From NCBI GenBank assembly GCA_018713145.1, contig DVFP01000007.1:1-64000 (forward strand): 64,000 nucleotides of DNA. The letters are read 5' to 3'. The notes under the pieces were generated by a model. That model was not told the origin of the DNA. It saw nothing but the letters and a program-made list of their open reading frames with translations, and did no database searches. Shown piece by piece: positions 14,900 to 23,568 of this stretch. The number at the start of each line of letters is the position of its first letter. Positions within the stretch are counted from its first letter, which is position 1. The translations under genes were made by a program, and so were the position numbers. The DNA is from Candidatus Scybalocola faecavium. GTDB taxonomy: Bacteria > Bacillota > Clostridia > Lachnospirales > Lachnospiraceae.

Positions 14900-16126
14900 T
14901 TATTTATTATTCGTCTTTGTTTCAGCCAGTTTCATGGCGCGTACTTTTAATGGCAGGCCAAACAGGTTGATGAAACCGGAAGCATCATGATGGTCATACA
15001 GATCACCTGTTGTAAAGCTGGCCAGGGATTCACTGTATAAGGAATATGGGGAAGTGGTGCCGGCTTTGATAATATTGCCTTTGTAAAGTTTAAACTTCAC
15101 TTCACCGGTGACATACTGCTGGGTGGATGTAACAAATGCCTGGATGGCTTCCCGCAGAGGGGTGAACCATTTGCCTTCATAAACCACCTGAGCAAGCTTG
15201 TTGCCCATTTCTTTTTTTACTTCCATGGTGGCACGGTCTAAGATCAGCTCCTCTAACTGACGGTGAGCTTCCATAAGGATGGTTCCGCCGGGAGTTTCAT
15301 AAACGCCTCTGGACTTCATGCCAACCACACGGTTTTCTACAATATCAATAATACCGATGCCGTGCTTGCCGCCCAACTCATTTAATTTAGTAATGATCTC
15401 AGATACTTTCATCTCTTTGCCGTTTAAGCTCTTTGGAACGCCGGCCTCAAAAGTCATGGTCACATATTCCGGCTCATCGGGAGCTTTTTCCGGTGTTACG
15501 CTTAACACAAGGAGATGATCGTAGTTTGGCTCATTGGCAGGGTCTTCCAGTTCAAGGCCTTCATGGCTGATGTGCCATAAGTTCCGGTCACGGCTGTAGC
15601 TGGAATCCGGGGAAAATGGCAGGTCAATGCCGTGTTTTTTACAGTATTCGATCTCATCTTCACGGGACTGCATGGTCCACAGATCTGTCATACGCCATGG
15701 GGCGATGATCTTAATATCCGGAGCCAGGGCAGTAATGCTCAGCTCAAAGCGGATCTGGTCATTTCCTTTTCCTGTAGCGCCGTGGCAGATGGCCACAGCC
15801 CCTTCTTTGCGGGCGATCTCTACAAGCTTTTTAGCAATGACCGGGCGGGCCATACTGGTGCCAAGTAAATATTTATTTTCATAAACAGCATCTGCCTGTA
15901 CGCAGGGCATAATAAAATCATCGCAAAATTCATCAATAACGTTTTCAATATATAACTTGGATGCGCCGGACATTTTTGCCCGCTGCTCCAGACCGTCCAG
16001 CTCGTTGCCCTGGCCGCAGTCTACACAGCAGCAGATCACATCGTAATCAAATGTTTCCTTTAACCATGGGATAACAGCGGTAGTATCAAGACCGCCGGAA
16101 TATGCTAAAACGACTTTTTCTTTCAT
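14900..16126 (-). CDS. argG: Argininosuccinate synthase
   Basis: A 408-residue enzyme joining citrulline and aspartate with ATP to make argininosuccinate in the cytosol. The N-terminal PP-loop AYSGGLDTT is at about residues 8-16; later CHGATGKGNDQIRFE and YSRDRNLWHISHEG are family signatures. Length is normal. The start MKEKVVLAYSGG is preceded by GGAGGTTGCATTATT. No argH is adjacent. It diverges from the argC operon; its promoter (16188-16216) overlaps an ARG box, so repression by an ArgR/AhrC protein in the presence of arginine is expected. Confidence 0.97.
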   Translation of the reverse strand: MKEKVVLAYSGGLDTTAVIPWLKETFDYDVICCCVDCGQGNELDGLEQRAKMSGASKLYIENVIDEFCDDFIMPCVQADAVYENKYLLGTSMARPVIAKKLVEIARKEGAVAICHGATGKGNDQIRFELSITALAPDIKIIAPWRMTDLWTMQSREDEIEYCKKHGIDLPFSPDSSYSRDRNLWHISHEGLELEDPANEPNYDHLLVLSVTPEKAPDEPEYVTMTFEAGVPKSLNGKEMKVSEIITKLNELGGKHGIGIIDIVENRVVGMKSRGVYETPGGTILMEAHRQLEELILDRATMEVKKEMGNKLAQVVYEGKWFTPLREAIQAFVTSTQQYVTGEVKFKLYKGNIIKAGTTSPYSLYSESLASFTTGDLYDHHDASGFINLFGLPLKVRAMKLAETKTNNK

Positions 16127-16187
16127 AATAATGCAACCTCCAAAAAATTTCCATGGGTTTTTCGCCCTGTTACATGTTCGTGAGTTT

Positions 16188-16216
16188 AATATACACGATA
16201 GTGAATAAAAATGCAA
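16188..16216 (-). promoter_or_regulatory. argG promoter overlapped by an ARG box
   Basis: On the minus strand TTGCAT (16216-16211), 17 bases, TATATT (16193-16188). The plus-strand sequence TGAATAAAAATGCAA at 16202-16216 agrees with the published Bacillus ARG-box consensus (CATGAATAAAAATKCAAK) and covers the -35 and spacer. Confidence 0.85.
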
Positions 16217-16234
16217 CACCCATTTTGACTAAAA

Positions 16235-16250
16235 ATGTATTTTTATGAAT
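16235..16250. promoter_or_regulatory. ARG box 2
   Basis: ATGTATTTTTATGAAT; its complement ATTCATAAAAATACAT fits the ARG-box pattern. It is 33 bases from the first box. Confidence 0.7.
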
Positions 16251-16469
16251 TTTTACTGCATAAACTGACAAAAATATTCATTCATTGGAAACAAAGGGCC
16301 AAAAACCGGGAAAAACCGGTAGGATTCCATCCTTTAATATATAAAAATATAGTTATAATTTACAATTAAAACTATGATTTTTTAGACAAAGTTATTGAAA
16401 ATTTATCTTTACTAACCGGATAAGATGGTTTAATATATATGCAGTATACTTTTAAATAGATACAAATAA

Positions 16470-16483
16470 TGCATAAAAATACA
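16470..16483. promoter_or_regulatory. ARG box 3, close to argC
   Basis: TGCATAAAAATACA, a third ARG-box-like half-site pair, about 20 bases ahead of the argC start, positioned to block argC transcription or initiation. Confidence 0.65.
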
Positions 16484-16505
16484 AAAACAGAATGGGATGA
16501 GATGG

Positions 16506-17546
16506 ATGATAAAAGTAGGCATTATTGGAGCTACCGGCTATGCAGGACAGGAGCTGGTGCGTATCCTTTTAGGTCATAAAGACGCCCGGATCGTCTGGTA
16601 TGGCTCCAGAAGCTATATTGATAAGAAATATTCCGATGTTTTCGGCAACATGTTCCGGCTTGCGGACAGTAAGTGCCTGGATGATAATATGGAAGAACTG
16701 GCAGATGCTGTGGATGTGATTTTTACTGCCACCCCCCAGGGTCTGTGTGCCGGACTGGTCAATGAGGATATTTTAAATAAGGTAAAGATCGTAGATTTAA
16801 GCGCGGATTTTCGGATCAAAGATGTGGGTGTCTATGAAAAATGGTATGGGATCACTCATAAAAGTCCTCAGTTTATTCCGGAGGCTGTTTACGGGCTGTG
16901 TGAAATTAACCGGGAGGACATAAGAAAGGCCCGTTTAGTAGCAAATCCCGGATGCTATACCACATGTTCCATATTGTCCGCCTATCCTTTAATGAAGGAA
17001 GGCATTATTGATCCCCAGTCTCTGATTATTGATGCCAAATCCGGTACAAGCGGGGCAGGACGGGGGGCCAAGGTGGATAATCTTTACTGTGAAGTGAATG
17101 AAAATATTAAAGCCTACGGGGTAGGAACCCACCGCCATACACCGGAGATCGAGGAACAGCTGGGCTATGCGGCAGGCCAGCCTATTGTCGTCAGCTTTAC
17201 ACCCCATCTGGTGCCTATGAACCGGGGGATTTTGGTGACCGCGTATGCGTCCCTGACAAAAGATGTTTCCTGGAAGGATATTCGCGCTGCATATGAAAAA
17301 TATTACAGCGGCGAGAAATTTATCCGTCTCCTGGATGAAAATGTATGTCCTCAGACCCGCTGGGTAGAAGGCAGCAACTATGTGGATATTAATTTTAAAG
17401 TTGATCCCCGCACAAAGCGGGTGGTCATTATGGGAGCGATCGATAATCTGGTCAAAGGCGCTGCAGGCCAGGCGGTACAAAATATGAACCTGATGTTTGG
17501 TCTGGATGAGGCACAAGGTCTGAATCTGGTACCTATGTTCCCGTAA
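16506..17546 (+). CDS. argC: N-acetyl-gamma-glutamyl-phosphate reductase
   Basis: A 346-residue NADPH enzyme that reduces N-acetylglutamyl phosphate to the semialdehyde. The Rossmann motif GIIGATGYAGQELVR is at residues 5-19 and the catalytic Cys lies in VANPGCYTT at about residue 149. The ATG at 16506 gives the family N terminus MIKVGIIGATGYAG. It is first gene of the argC-GNAT-argJ-argB-argD operon under ARG-box control. Confidence 0.97.
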   Translation: MIKVGIIGATGYAGQELVRILLGHKDARIVWYGSRSYIDKKYSDVFGNMFRLADSKCLDDNMEELADAVDVIFTATPQGLCAGLVNEDILNKVKIVDLSADFRIKDVGVYEKWYGITHKSPQFIPEAVYGLCEINREDIRKARLVANPGCYTTCSILSAYPLMKEGIIDPQSLIIDAKSGTSGAGRGAKVDNLYCEVNENIKAYGVGTHRHTPEIEEQLGYAAGQPIVVSFTPHLVPMNRGILVTAYASLTKDVSWKDIRAAYEKYYSGEKFIRLLDENVCPQTRWVEGSNYVDINFKVDPRTKRVVIMGAIDNLVKGAAGQAVQNMNLMFGLDEAQGLNLVPMFP

Positions 17547-17559
17547 GGAGTATTATAAG

Positions 17560-18012
17560 ATGATGATTCGGACAATGACAATAAAGGATTACGAGGGTCT
17601 GAAAAAACTGTGGATGAGTATCGAAGGCTTTGGAATACGCAGTATCGATGATTCTTTTGAAGGCATAGAGCGGTTTTTAAAAAGAAACCCGGCCACCAGC
17701 GTGGTGGCGGAGGATCAGGGCCAGATCGTCGGCAGCATTTTATGCGGCCATGACGGGCGCACCGGATATTTTTATCATGTATGCGTCCGTTCCGATTACC
17801 GGATGCACGGAATAGGAAAGACCATGGCAGATGCGGCAGCAAAAGCCCTTAAAGAAGAACACATCAATAAGGTGGCCCTTATTGCTTTTACCACAAATAA
17901 AGTGGGCAATACATTCTGGCAGGATATTGGCTGGAATGAGCGCACAGATGTAAATTATTACGAGCTTCCCATGAATGAAGAAAATGTAACGGTATTTAAC
18001 CGTTCTGAGTGA
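17560..18012 (+). CDS. GNAT N-acetyltransferase inside the arginine operon
   Basis: A 150-residue single GNAT domain, with the acetyl-CoA segment VRSDYRMHGIGKTMADAA (R/Q-x-x-G-x-G/A pattern) and a C-terminal NTFWQDIGW strand. It starts 13 bases after argC, behind AAGGAG, and is followed closely by argJ, so it is part of the arg transcript. The substrate is unknown. It might supply or tune acetyl-glutamate formation, but it lacks the amino-acid-kinase-like domain of classical ArgA and is similar to generic YpeA-type acetyltransferases. Confidence 0.85.
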   Translation: MMIRTMTIKDYEGLKKLWMSIEGFGIRSIDDSFEGIERFLKRNPATSVVAEDQGQIVGSILCGHDGRTGYFYHVCVRSDYRMHGIGKTMADAAAKALKEEHINKVALIAFTTNKVGNTFWQDIGWNERTDVNYYELPMNEENVTVFNRSE

Positions 18013-18051
18013 ACGGTGGACGGTGTTTTAAATAAAGTAGGAGGGATTTCC

Positions 18052-19278
18052 ATGATGACAGTGATCGAAGGAAGCGTTACTGCAGCCAAGGGCTTTGAGG
18101 CCGCTGCAGCAGCCGCAGAGATTAAGTATAAAAACAGGACAGATATGGCGCTGATCTACAGCCAGGTTCCTGCCGTGGCTGCAGGCACATTTACCACAAA
18201 CGTAGTTAAGGCTGCGCCGGTACTGTGGGATCAGAAGATCGTATATCACTCTCCAAAGGCCCAGGCGGTGGTCATTAATTCCGGCATTGCCAATGCCTGC
18301 ACGGGAAAGGAAGGGATGGATTACTGCCAGGATATTGCGGACAAAACGGCTCAGGTACTTGGAGTTGCGTCAGACAGCGTGCTGGTAGCCTCTACAGGTG
18401 TTATTGGCATGCAGCTTCCCATAGACCGGATGAAGCGGGGCATTGAGCTTTTGGCAGAAGGCAAGTCTGACACCTTGGATGCCGGTGATGCGGCAGCCCA
18501 TGCCATTATGACGACAGATACGGTTTCCAAGCAGATTGCGGTAAAAACCATGATCGGCGGAAAAGAAGTGGTTATTGGCGGTATGTGTAAAGGTTCCGGC
18601 ATGATCCATCCGAATATGTGTACCATGCTCAGCTTTATTACAACGGATGCAGCCATTTCAAAAGAACTGCTTCAGGAGGCTTTAAGCGACAGTATTGTAG
18701 ATACTTATAATATGATTTCCGTGGACGGAGATACATCCACCAATGACACAGTGCTCCTTTTAGCCAATGGCATGGCCAAGAATCCGGAGATTACGGAAAA
18801 AAATGAAGACTATGCCGCATTTAAGGAAGCCCTGGATTATGTAAATACAGTGCTTGCCAAAAAGATCGCCGGGGATGGGGAAGGGGCTACAGCTCTTTTT
18901 GAAGTTACCATCGTGGGGGCAAAAGACAAGGCCCAGGCAGTGACTCTGGCAAAGTCTGTTGTTACGTCCAGTCTGGTTAAAACAGCTATTTACGGCCATG
19001 ATGCCAACTGGGGCCGTATCTTGTGCGCTATGGGGTATTCGGGAGCAGACTTTGATCCCCAGAAGGTGGATCTGTTCTTTGAAAGTGCTGCCGGAAAGAT
19101 CCAGATCATTCAGGATGGCGTGGCTTTGGATTACAGTGAGGAAGAAGCTACAAAGATCTTGTCTGAAAATGAAGTGACAGCTCTGGCAGATATAAAAATG
19201 GGGTCATCCTGTGCTACAGCCTGGGGCTGTGATCTGACCTATGACTATGTAAAGATCAACGCGGACTACCGTTCTTGA
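18052..19278 (+). CDS. argJ: Glutamate N-acetyltransferase / ornithine acetyltransferase
   Basis: A 408-residue precursor that cleaves itself before a Thr nucleophile into alpha and beta chains. The site [16 protein letters not shown] places the nucleophile at T191; Cys replaces the more usual Ala just before it. ArgJ recycles acetyl groups from N-acetylornithine to glutamate and, when bifunctional, also uses acetyl-CoA; absence of argA nearby makes the bifunctional form plausible but does not prove it. The ATG at 18052 follows TAGGAGGGATTTCC. The stop lies 14 bases before the argB start. Confidence 0.96.
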   Translation: MMTVIEGSVTAAKGFEAAAAAAEIKYKNRTDMALIYSQVPAVAAGTFTTNVVKAAPVLWDQKIVYHSPKAQAVVINSGIANACTGKEGMDYCQDIADKTAQVLGVASDSVLVASTGVIGMQLPIDRMKRGIELLAEGKSDTLDAGDAAAHAIMTTDTVSKQIAVKTMIGGKEVVIGGMCKGSGMIHPNMCTMLSFITTDAAISKELLQEALSDSIVDTYNMISVDGDTSTNDTVLLLANGMAKNPEITEKNEDYAAFKEALDYVNTVLAKKIAGDGEGATALFEVTIVGAKDKAQAVTLAKSVVTSSLVKTAIYGHDANWGRILCAMGYSGADFDPQKVDLFFESAAGKIQIIQDGVALDYSEEEATKILSENEVTALADIKMGSSCATAWGCDLTYDYVKINADYRS

Positions 19279-19292
19279 TGGAGGATATGAAC

Positions 19293-20195
19293 ATGGATAA
19301 AAGTATGGATAAATATTTGGAAAAGGCCCAGGTGCTCATTGAGGCCCTTCCTTATATACAGCGTTTTAACCGGAAGATCATTGTTGTAAAGTATGGCGGA
19401 AGCGCTATGGTGGATGAGGAGCTAAAGAAAAATGTTATCGCTGATGTAACGCTTTTAAAGCTGGTAGGCTTTAAACCTATCATCGTCCACGGAGGCGGCA
19501 AGGAAATCAGCAAATGGGTGGAAAAAGCCGGTATGACCCCTAAATTTGTCAATGGTCTGAGAGTGACGGATGGGGCTACCATGGAAATTGCGGAAATGGT
19601 CTTAAACCGGGTAAATAAGTCCCTTGTCCAGATGGTAGAGCAGCTTGGAGTGCGGGCTGTAGGCATTTCCGGAAAAGACGGAGGAATGCTTACGGTTGAA
19701 AAGAAATATTCAAATGGCCAGGATATTGGCTTTGTAGGGGATGTAAAATCTGTGAATCCAAAGGTTTTATATGACCTTTTGGAAAAGGATTTTCTTCCGA
19801 TCGTATGCCCTATCGGTATGGATGAAGATTATAATACTTATAATATTAACGCGGATGATGCGGCCTGTGCCATTGCCCGGGCGGTAAATGCGGAGAAGCT
19901 GGCCTTTCTTACAGATATTGAAGGCGTTTACAAAGATCCCCAGGATAAGAGCACATTGATCTCAGAGCTGCGCATTGAAGAAGCGAGAAAGCTCATTGGC
20001 AATGGCTTTATCGGGGGAGGTATGCTGCCCAAACTGAATAACTGTATTGAAGCCATTGAAAACGGGGTTTCCAGAGTGCATATTTTAGACGGGCGTATCC
20101 CCCACTGCCTCCTTTTGGAAATCTTTACAAACAAAGGTATTGGAACCGCTATTTTAGGTGATCAGGAAAGCAGGTATTATAATGAAAACGAATGA
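19293..20195 (+). CDS. argB: Acetylglutamate kinase
   Basis: A 300-residue amino-acid kinase: VVKYGGSAM and [10 protein letters not shown] near the N terminus, FVNGLRVTD and the C-terminal [17 protein letters not shown]. It phosphorylates N-acetylglutamate. The N-terminal helix before the first strand ([21 protein letters not shown]) is typical of the arginine-inhibited hexameric form, which suggests feedback control. The ATG at 19293 is chosen because TGGAGG lies 8 bases ahead. It overlaps argD by 14 bases. Confidence 0.96.
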   Translation: MDKSMDKYLEKAQVLIEALPYIQRFNRKIIVVKYGGSAMVDEELKKNVIADVTLLKLVGFKPIIVHGGGKEISKWVEKAGMTPKFVNGLRVTDGATMEIAEMVLNRVNKSLVQMVEQLGVRAVGISGKDGGMLTVEKKYSNGQDIGFVGDVKSVNPKVLYDLLEKDFLPIVCPIGMDEDYNTYNINADDAACAIARAVNAEKLAFLTDIEGVYKDPQDKSTLISELRIEEARKLIGNGFIGGGMLPKLNNCIEAIENGVSRVHILDGRIPHCLLLEIFTNKGIGTAILGDQESRYYNENE

Positions 20196-21369
20196 ATATA
20201 TAGAAATGGGAGAAAAGTATATTCTCCATACATACAACCGGTATCCTGTAGTTTTTGAAAAAGGAGACGGGGTATACTTATATGATGTGGAAGGCAGGAA
20301 GTATCTTGACTTTGCCGCTGGGATCGCGGTTTTTGCCCTGGGTTATGGAAATAAAGAATATAATGACGCCTTAAAGGATCAGATCGATAAGATCATCCAC
20401 ACTTCCAATCTGTATTACAATGTGCCTGCTGTAGAGGCTGCAAAAAAGGTTGTGGAAGCCACAGGACTTTCCAAAGTCTTTTTTACCAACAGCGGTACAG
20501 AAGCCATTGAGGGAGCCATTAAAGCAGCCCGCAAGTATGCATGGCTGAAAGATAAGTCTACGGACCATGAGATCATTGCCATGAATAATTCCTTCCATGG
20601 CCGGAGTATGGGGGCCTTGAGCGTAACGGGAAATGCCCACTATCAGGAGCCTTTTAAGCCTTTGATCGGAGGAATCAAATTCGCGGATTTTAATGACCTG
20701 GACAGTGTAAAGGCCCAGGTGACAGATAAAACCTGCGCGATCATCCTGGAGCCGGTTCAGGGGGAAGGGGGCATTTACCCGGCGGATCCGGACTTCCTTA
20801 AAGGTGTGCGCCAGCTCTGTGATGAAAAGGACATCCTTCTCATTTTTGATGAGATCCAGTGCGGTATGGGACGTACAGGCACTATGTTTGCCTGCCAGGC
20901 TTACGGCATTTTGCCGGATATTATGACCTGCGCCAAGGCCTTGGGCTGCGGCGTTCCGGTAGGGGCTTTCGTCCTTAATGAAAAGACGGCTGCAGCATCT
21001 TTAGTGCCGGGAGATCACGGCACCACCTATGGAGGAAACCCTCTGGCATGTGCTGCTGTAAATAAGGTGTTTGAGCTTTTTGAAAAGGAAAATGTCCTGG
21101 AAAATGTAAAAACCACAGGAGCTTACCTGGAACAAAAGCTGGATGCCCTTGTGGATAAGTACGACTGTTTTAAAGAGCGCCGGGGGAAAGGCATGATGCA
21201 GGGCCTTGTAGTGGAAGGTCAGCCGGTGGGACAGATCGTGAATAAGGCTCTTGAAAATGGTCTGGTGGTCATTACTGCCGGAACAAACGTGCTCCGTCTT
21301 GTTCCCCCTTTAGTGATCACCAAAGCTCATGTAGATGAAATGATAGAAAAACTGGAAAAATGCCTGTAA
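20182..21369 (+). CDS. argD: Acetylornithine aminotransferase
   Basis: A 395-residue class III PLP aminotransferase: [18 protein letters not shown], the PLP-contacting [12 protein letters not shown] and the Lys in [14 protein letters not shown]. It converts N-acetylglutamate semialdehyde to N-acetylornithine with glutamate as donor. It is last gene of the operon; the ATG at 20182 lies inside the end of argB. A strong terminator follows at 21391. Confidence 0.96.
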   Translation: MKTNEYIEMGEKYILHTYNRYPVVFEKGDGVYLYDVEGRKYLDFAAGIAVFALGYGNKEYNDALKDQIDKIIHTSNLYYNVPAVEAAKKVVEATGLSKVFFTNSGTEAIEGAIKAARKYAWLKDKSTDHEIIAMNNSFHGRSMGALSVTGNAHYQEPFKPLIGGIKFADFNDLDSVKAQVTDKTCAIILEPVQGEGGIYPADPDFLKGVRQLCDEKDILLIFDEIQCGMGRTGTMFACQAYGILPDIMTCAKALGCGVPVGAFVLNEKTAAASLVPGDHGTTYGGNPLACAAVNKVFELFEKENVLENVKTTGAYLEQKLDALVDKYDCFKERRGKGMMQGLVVEGQPVGQIVNKALENGLVVITAGTNVLRLVPPLVITKAHVDEMIEKLEKCL

Positions 21370-21390
21370 CCTTTTATCGTTGCAGGACTC

Positions 21391-21431
21391 TTCAGGGAGG
21401 GCATCCATCGGCTGCCCTCCCTGAATATTTT
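21391..21431 (+). terminator. Terminator of the argC-argD operon
   Basis: 13-base arms TTCAGGGAGGGCA and TGCCCTCCCTGAA followed by TATTTT. Confidence 0.9.
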
Positions 21432-21505
21432 ACAGTTCGGTGCATAAACAAAACGCCATCCGGTTAAACTATGTCTATAAAAGGCGGCATAAGGAGGCGT
21501 GTAAT

Positions 21506-21934
21506 ATGATGGGTGTGATCATTGCCCTGATTTCAGGAGCCCTGATGAGTGTCCAGGGCGTTTTTAACACAGAAGTAACAAAGCAGACCAGTATTTGGGT
21601 TTCCAACAGCTGGGTCCAGTTTTCGGCCCTTTTAGTCTGTCTGGGGGCATGGCTGTTTAAAGGGCGTGAAAGCTTTGGAAAGCTTTTGCAGGTCAGCCCT
21701 AAGTATCTTCTTTTAGGGGGCGTTATCGGGGCTTTTATTACCTTGACAGTGATCATGAGCATGGATCAGCTGGGGCCGGCCAAGGCGGCGCTGCTTATTG
21801 TGGTCTCTCAGTTGGCAGTGGCCTATGTCATAGAGCTGTTTGGCCTGTTTGGTATGGAAAAGGCGGAATTTCAGTGGTCCAAGCTGATCGGCCTGGCAGT
21901 AGCTATCGGCGGGATCATCATTTTTAAGAAATAA
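21506..21934 (+). CDS. Small DMT-superfamily (YdcZ-type) membrane protein
   Basis: A 142-residue protein with five hydrophobic helices, matching the YdcZ/DUF606 branch of the drug/metabolite transporter superfamily (starts MMGVIIALISGALMSVQG, ends in AVAIGGIIIFKK). Such five-helix proteins work as homo- or heterodimers; the substrate is unknown. The ATG at 21506 has AGGAGG 8 bases ahead. It is a single gene after the arg operon terminator and before a palindromic repeat. Confidence 0.82.
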   Translation: MMGVIIALISGALMSVQGVFNTEVTKQTSIWVSNSWVQFSALLVCLGAWLFKGRESFGKLLQVSPKYLLLGGVIGAFITLTVIMSMDQLGPAKAALLIVVSQLAVAYVIELFGLFGMEKAEFQWSKLIGLAVAIGGIIIFKK

Positions 21935-21954
21935 AGCATCGCATCTGAGCGCCG

Positions 21955-22026
21955 CGCAGTGTCGGCTAACTGTTTAGCCATCTGAACGGTTGTTACTGTT
22001 CATTGGCAAGCCGGTAAACAGTAACT
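21955..22026. repeat. Palindromic intergenic repeat, copy 1
   Basis: Two adjacent hairpins: GGCTAA-N4-TTAGCC near 21963-21978, and TTACTGTT (21993-22000) with AACAGTAA (22017-22024) joined by a GU-tolerant inner stem. The second hairpin is related to 44503-44534 and the first part (CTGTTTAGCCATCTGAACGG) to 59705-59725. A T-rich tract follows, so it may also terminate transcription. Confidence 0.55.
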
Positions 22027-22054
22027 TTCTTACAATATTCTTTTTCAAAAGTGC

Positions 22055-22083
22055 TTGTTTTTAACCCGTTTATTATGTAAAAT
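22055..22083 (+). promoter_or_regulatory. Promoter of comEA
   Basis: TTGTTT (22055-22060), 17 bases, TAAAAT (22078-22083), 75 bases before the comEA start. Confidence 0.6.
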
Positions 22084-22158
22084 AGAAATGTGTGGTTTAT
22101 GAAAACAGAAACTTTCCTTGATTGAAGCCGTTTAGGTTTAAAGAAAGGAAGGGATTTT

Positions 22159-22863
22159 GTGCTAAAGCTGTCTTTCAAGCAAAAAAGATGGGTGATGCGC
22201 CTGATGGCGGTGTTTTTTGCCATAGTCTGCGGGCTTGTCTATCACGCCGGGTGCAGCAAGGCTCAAGGAGAGCCTTTGAGCGGATTGGAAACCATTGCCT
22301 TAACAGAAAGCGGTACGGTTTCCCAACAGCTAAGTTCTTATGCGCCTGGCACAACGGATGAAAGCCAGGCGGTCATTTCCCAAGATGGATCCGGGAATTC
22401 TCCACAAGAGACTGTTTGCCAAGAGATTTATGTTTATGTCTGCGGCTGCGTAAAGCGTCCGGGAGTCTATGCTCTTTCCCCGGGGGCCAGGATATATGAA
22501 GCCATAGAAGCTGCAGAGGGAATGACAGAGGAGGCAGACCAGTCCTATGTAAATCTGGCTTTGGTGGTGACAGACCAGATGCAGATCTATGTTCCCTCAC
22601 AGGCTGAGACAGAATCCGGAGATCTTGTCCGGAGCGGTATGGTTGGTGAAAGTCAAGACTTACAAGGGGCAAAGATAAATATTAATACAGCCTCGGCGTC
22701 ACAGCTTGATGAGCTTCCCGGAATCGGGCCATCTAAAGCAGCGGATATAATAAACTACAGAGAAGAGCATGGAAGCTTTTCTTCGATTAACCAGTTAATG
22801 GACATTCCGGGGATTAAGTCCGGAGTATTTGATCAGATAAAAGATTTGGTGACTGTGGATTGA
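22159..22863 (+). CDS. comEA: ComEA-like DNA-binding competence protein
   Basis: A 234-residue membrane-anchored protein. A single N-terminal helix (about residues 12-30) anchors it outside the cell; an SLBB domain follows (about 88-150, YVYVCGCVKRPGVYAL), then a helix-hairpin-helix pair at the C terminus (ININTASASQLDELPGIG and LMDIPGIKSGVFDQIK) that binds double-stranded DNA. It hands incoming DNA to the ComEC channel. It starts at a GTG with GGAAGGG five bases ahead. comEC lies 3.3 kb downstream, separated by a two-component system and a GerMN lipoprotein. Confidence 0.9.
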   Translation: MLKLSFKQKRWVMRLMAVFFAIVCGLVYHAGCSKAQGEPLSGLETIALTESGTVSQQLSSYAPGTTDESQAVISQDGSGNSPQETVCQEIYVYVCGCVKRPGVYALSPGARIYEAIEAAEGMTEEADQSYVNLALVVTDQMQIYVPSQAETESGDLVRSGMVGESQDLQGAKININTASASQLDELPGIGPSKAADIINYREEHGSFSSINQLMDIPGIKSGVFDQIKDLVTVD

Positions 22864-22872
22864 GGTAAAAAG

Positions 22873-23568
22873 ATGGATAGAAGAGTTTTGGTTGTAGATG
22901 ACGAGAAGCTTATTGTCAAAGGACTTAAATTTACATTGGAACAAGATAACATGGAAGTGGATGTGGCCTATGACGGAAAAGAAGCTCTGGAAAAGGCAAG
23001 GGATAATCAGTATGATATTATTTTGCTGGATGTAATGCTCCCTGAGCTGAACGGCTTTGAAGTGTGCCAGCAGATTCGGGATTTTTCGGATGTTCCCATC
23101 ATTATGATTACGGCCAAGGGAGATGATATGGATAAGATCCTTGGGCTGGAGTATGGTGCGGATGATTATATTACAAAGCCTTTTAATATTCTTGAAGTTA
23201 AGGCCAGGATCAAGGCCATTATGCGCCGGGTGAATAACAAACGCCATAAGGTGGAGGAGTCCGCCTCTAATGTGGTGGTTTCCGGAGATATGCGCATTGA
23301 TCTGGACAGCCGCAGGGTATTTATTGAAAATAAAGAGGTAAATCTTACGGCAAAAGAGTTTGATCTTTTGGAACTTTTGATCACAAATCCCAACAAGGTA
23401 TATAACCGGGAAAAGCTTTTGAATCTGGTGTGGGGTTATGATTACCCGGGGGATGTGCGGACTGTAGACGTACATGTGCGCCGTCTGAGAGAAAAGATTG
23501 AAAAGAATCCAAGTGAACCAAAATATATACATACAAAATGGGGTGTTGGCTATTTCTTCCAGAAGTAA
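22873..23568 (+). CDS. OmpR-family response regulator
   Basis: A 231-residue regulator with receiver domain (VVDDE at 7-11, phosphoacceptor D53, KPF lysine) and winged-helix output (VDVHVRRLREKIE, then WGVGYFF). It resembles WalR/PhoP-type regulators, but nothing in the sequence names its targets. It begins 9 bases after comEA and overlaps the kinase gene, so the three are probably co-transcribed. Confidence 0.9.
   Translation: MDRRVLVVDDEKLIVKGLKFTLEQDNMEVDVAYDGKEALEKARDNQYDIILLDVMLPELNGFEVCQQIRDFSDVPIIMITAKGDDMDKILGLEYGADDYITKPFNILEVKARIKAIMRRVNNKRHKVEESASNVVVSGDMRIDLDSRRVFIENKEVNLTAKEFDLLELLITNPNKVYNREKLLNLVWGYDYPGDVRTVDVHVRRLREKIEKNPSEPKYIHTKWGVGYFFQK

Larger units (their letters stand above)
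16127..16505. other. Divergent argG/argC intergenic region
   Basis: An AT-rich region of about 380 bases with the argG promoter and three ARG-box-like sites. No gene is seen in it. A clear promoter for argC could not be fixed, although several TATA-like hexamers are present (for instance near 16445). Confidence 0.7.
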
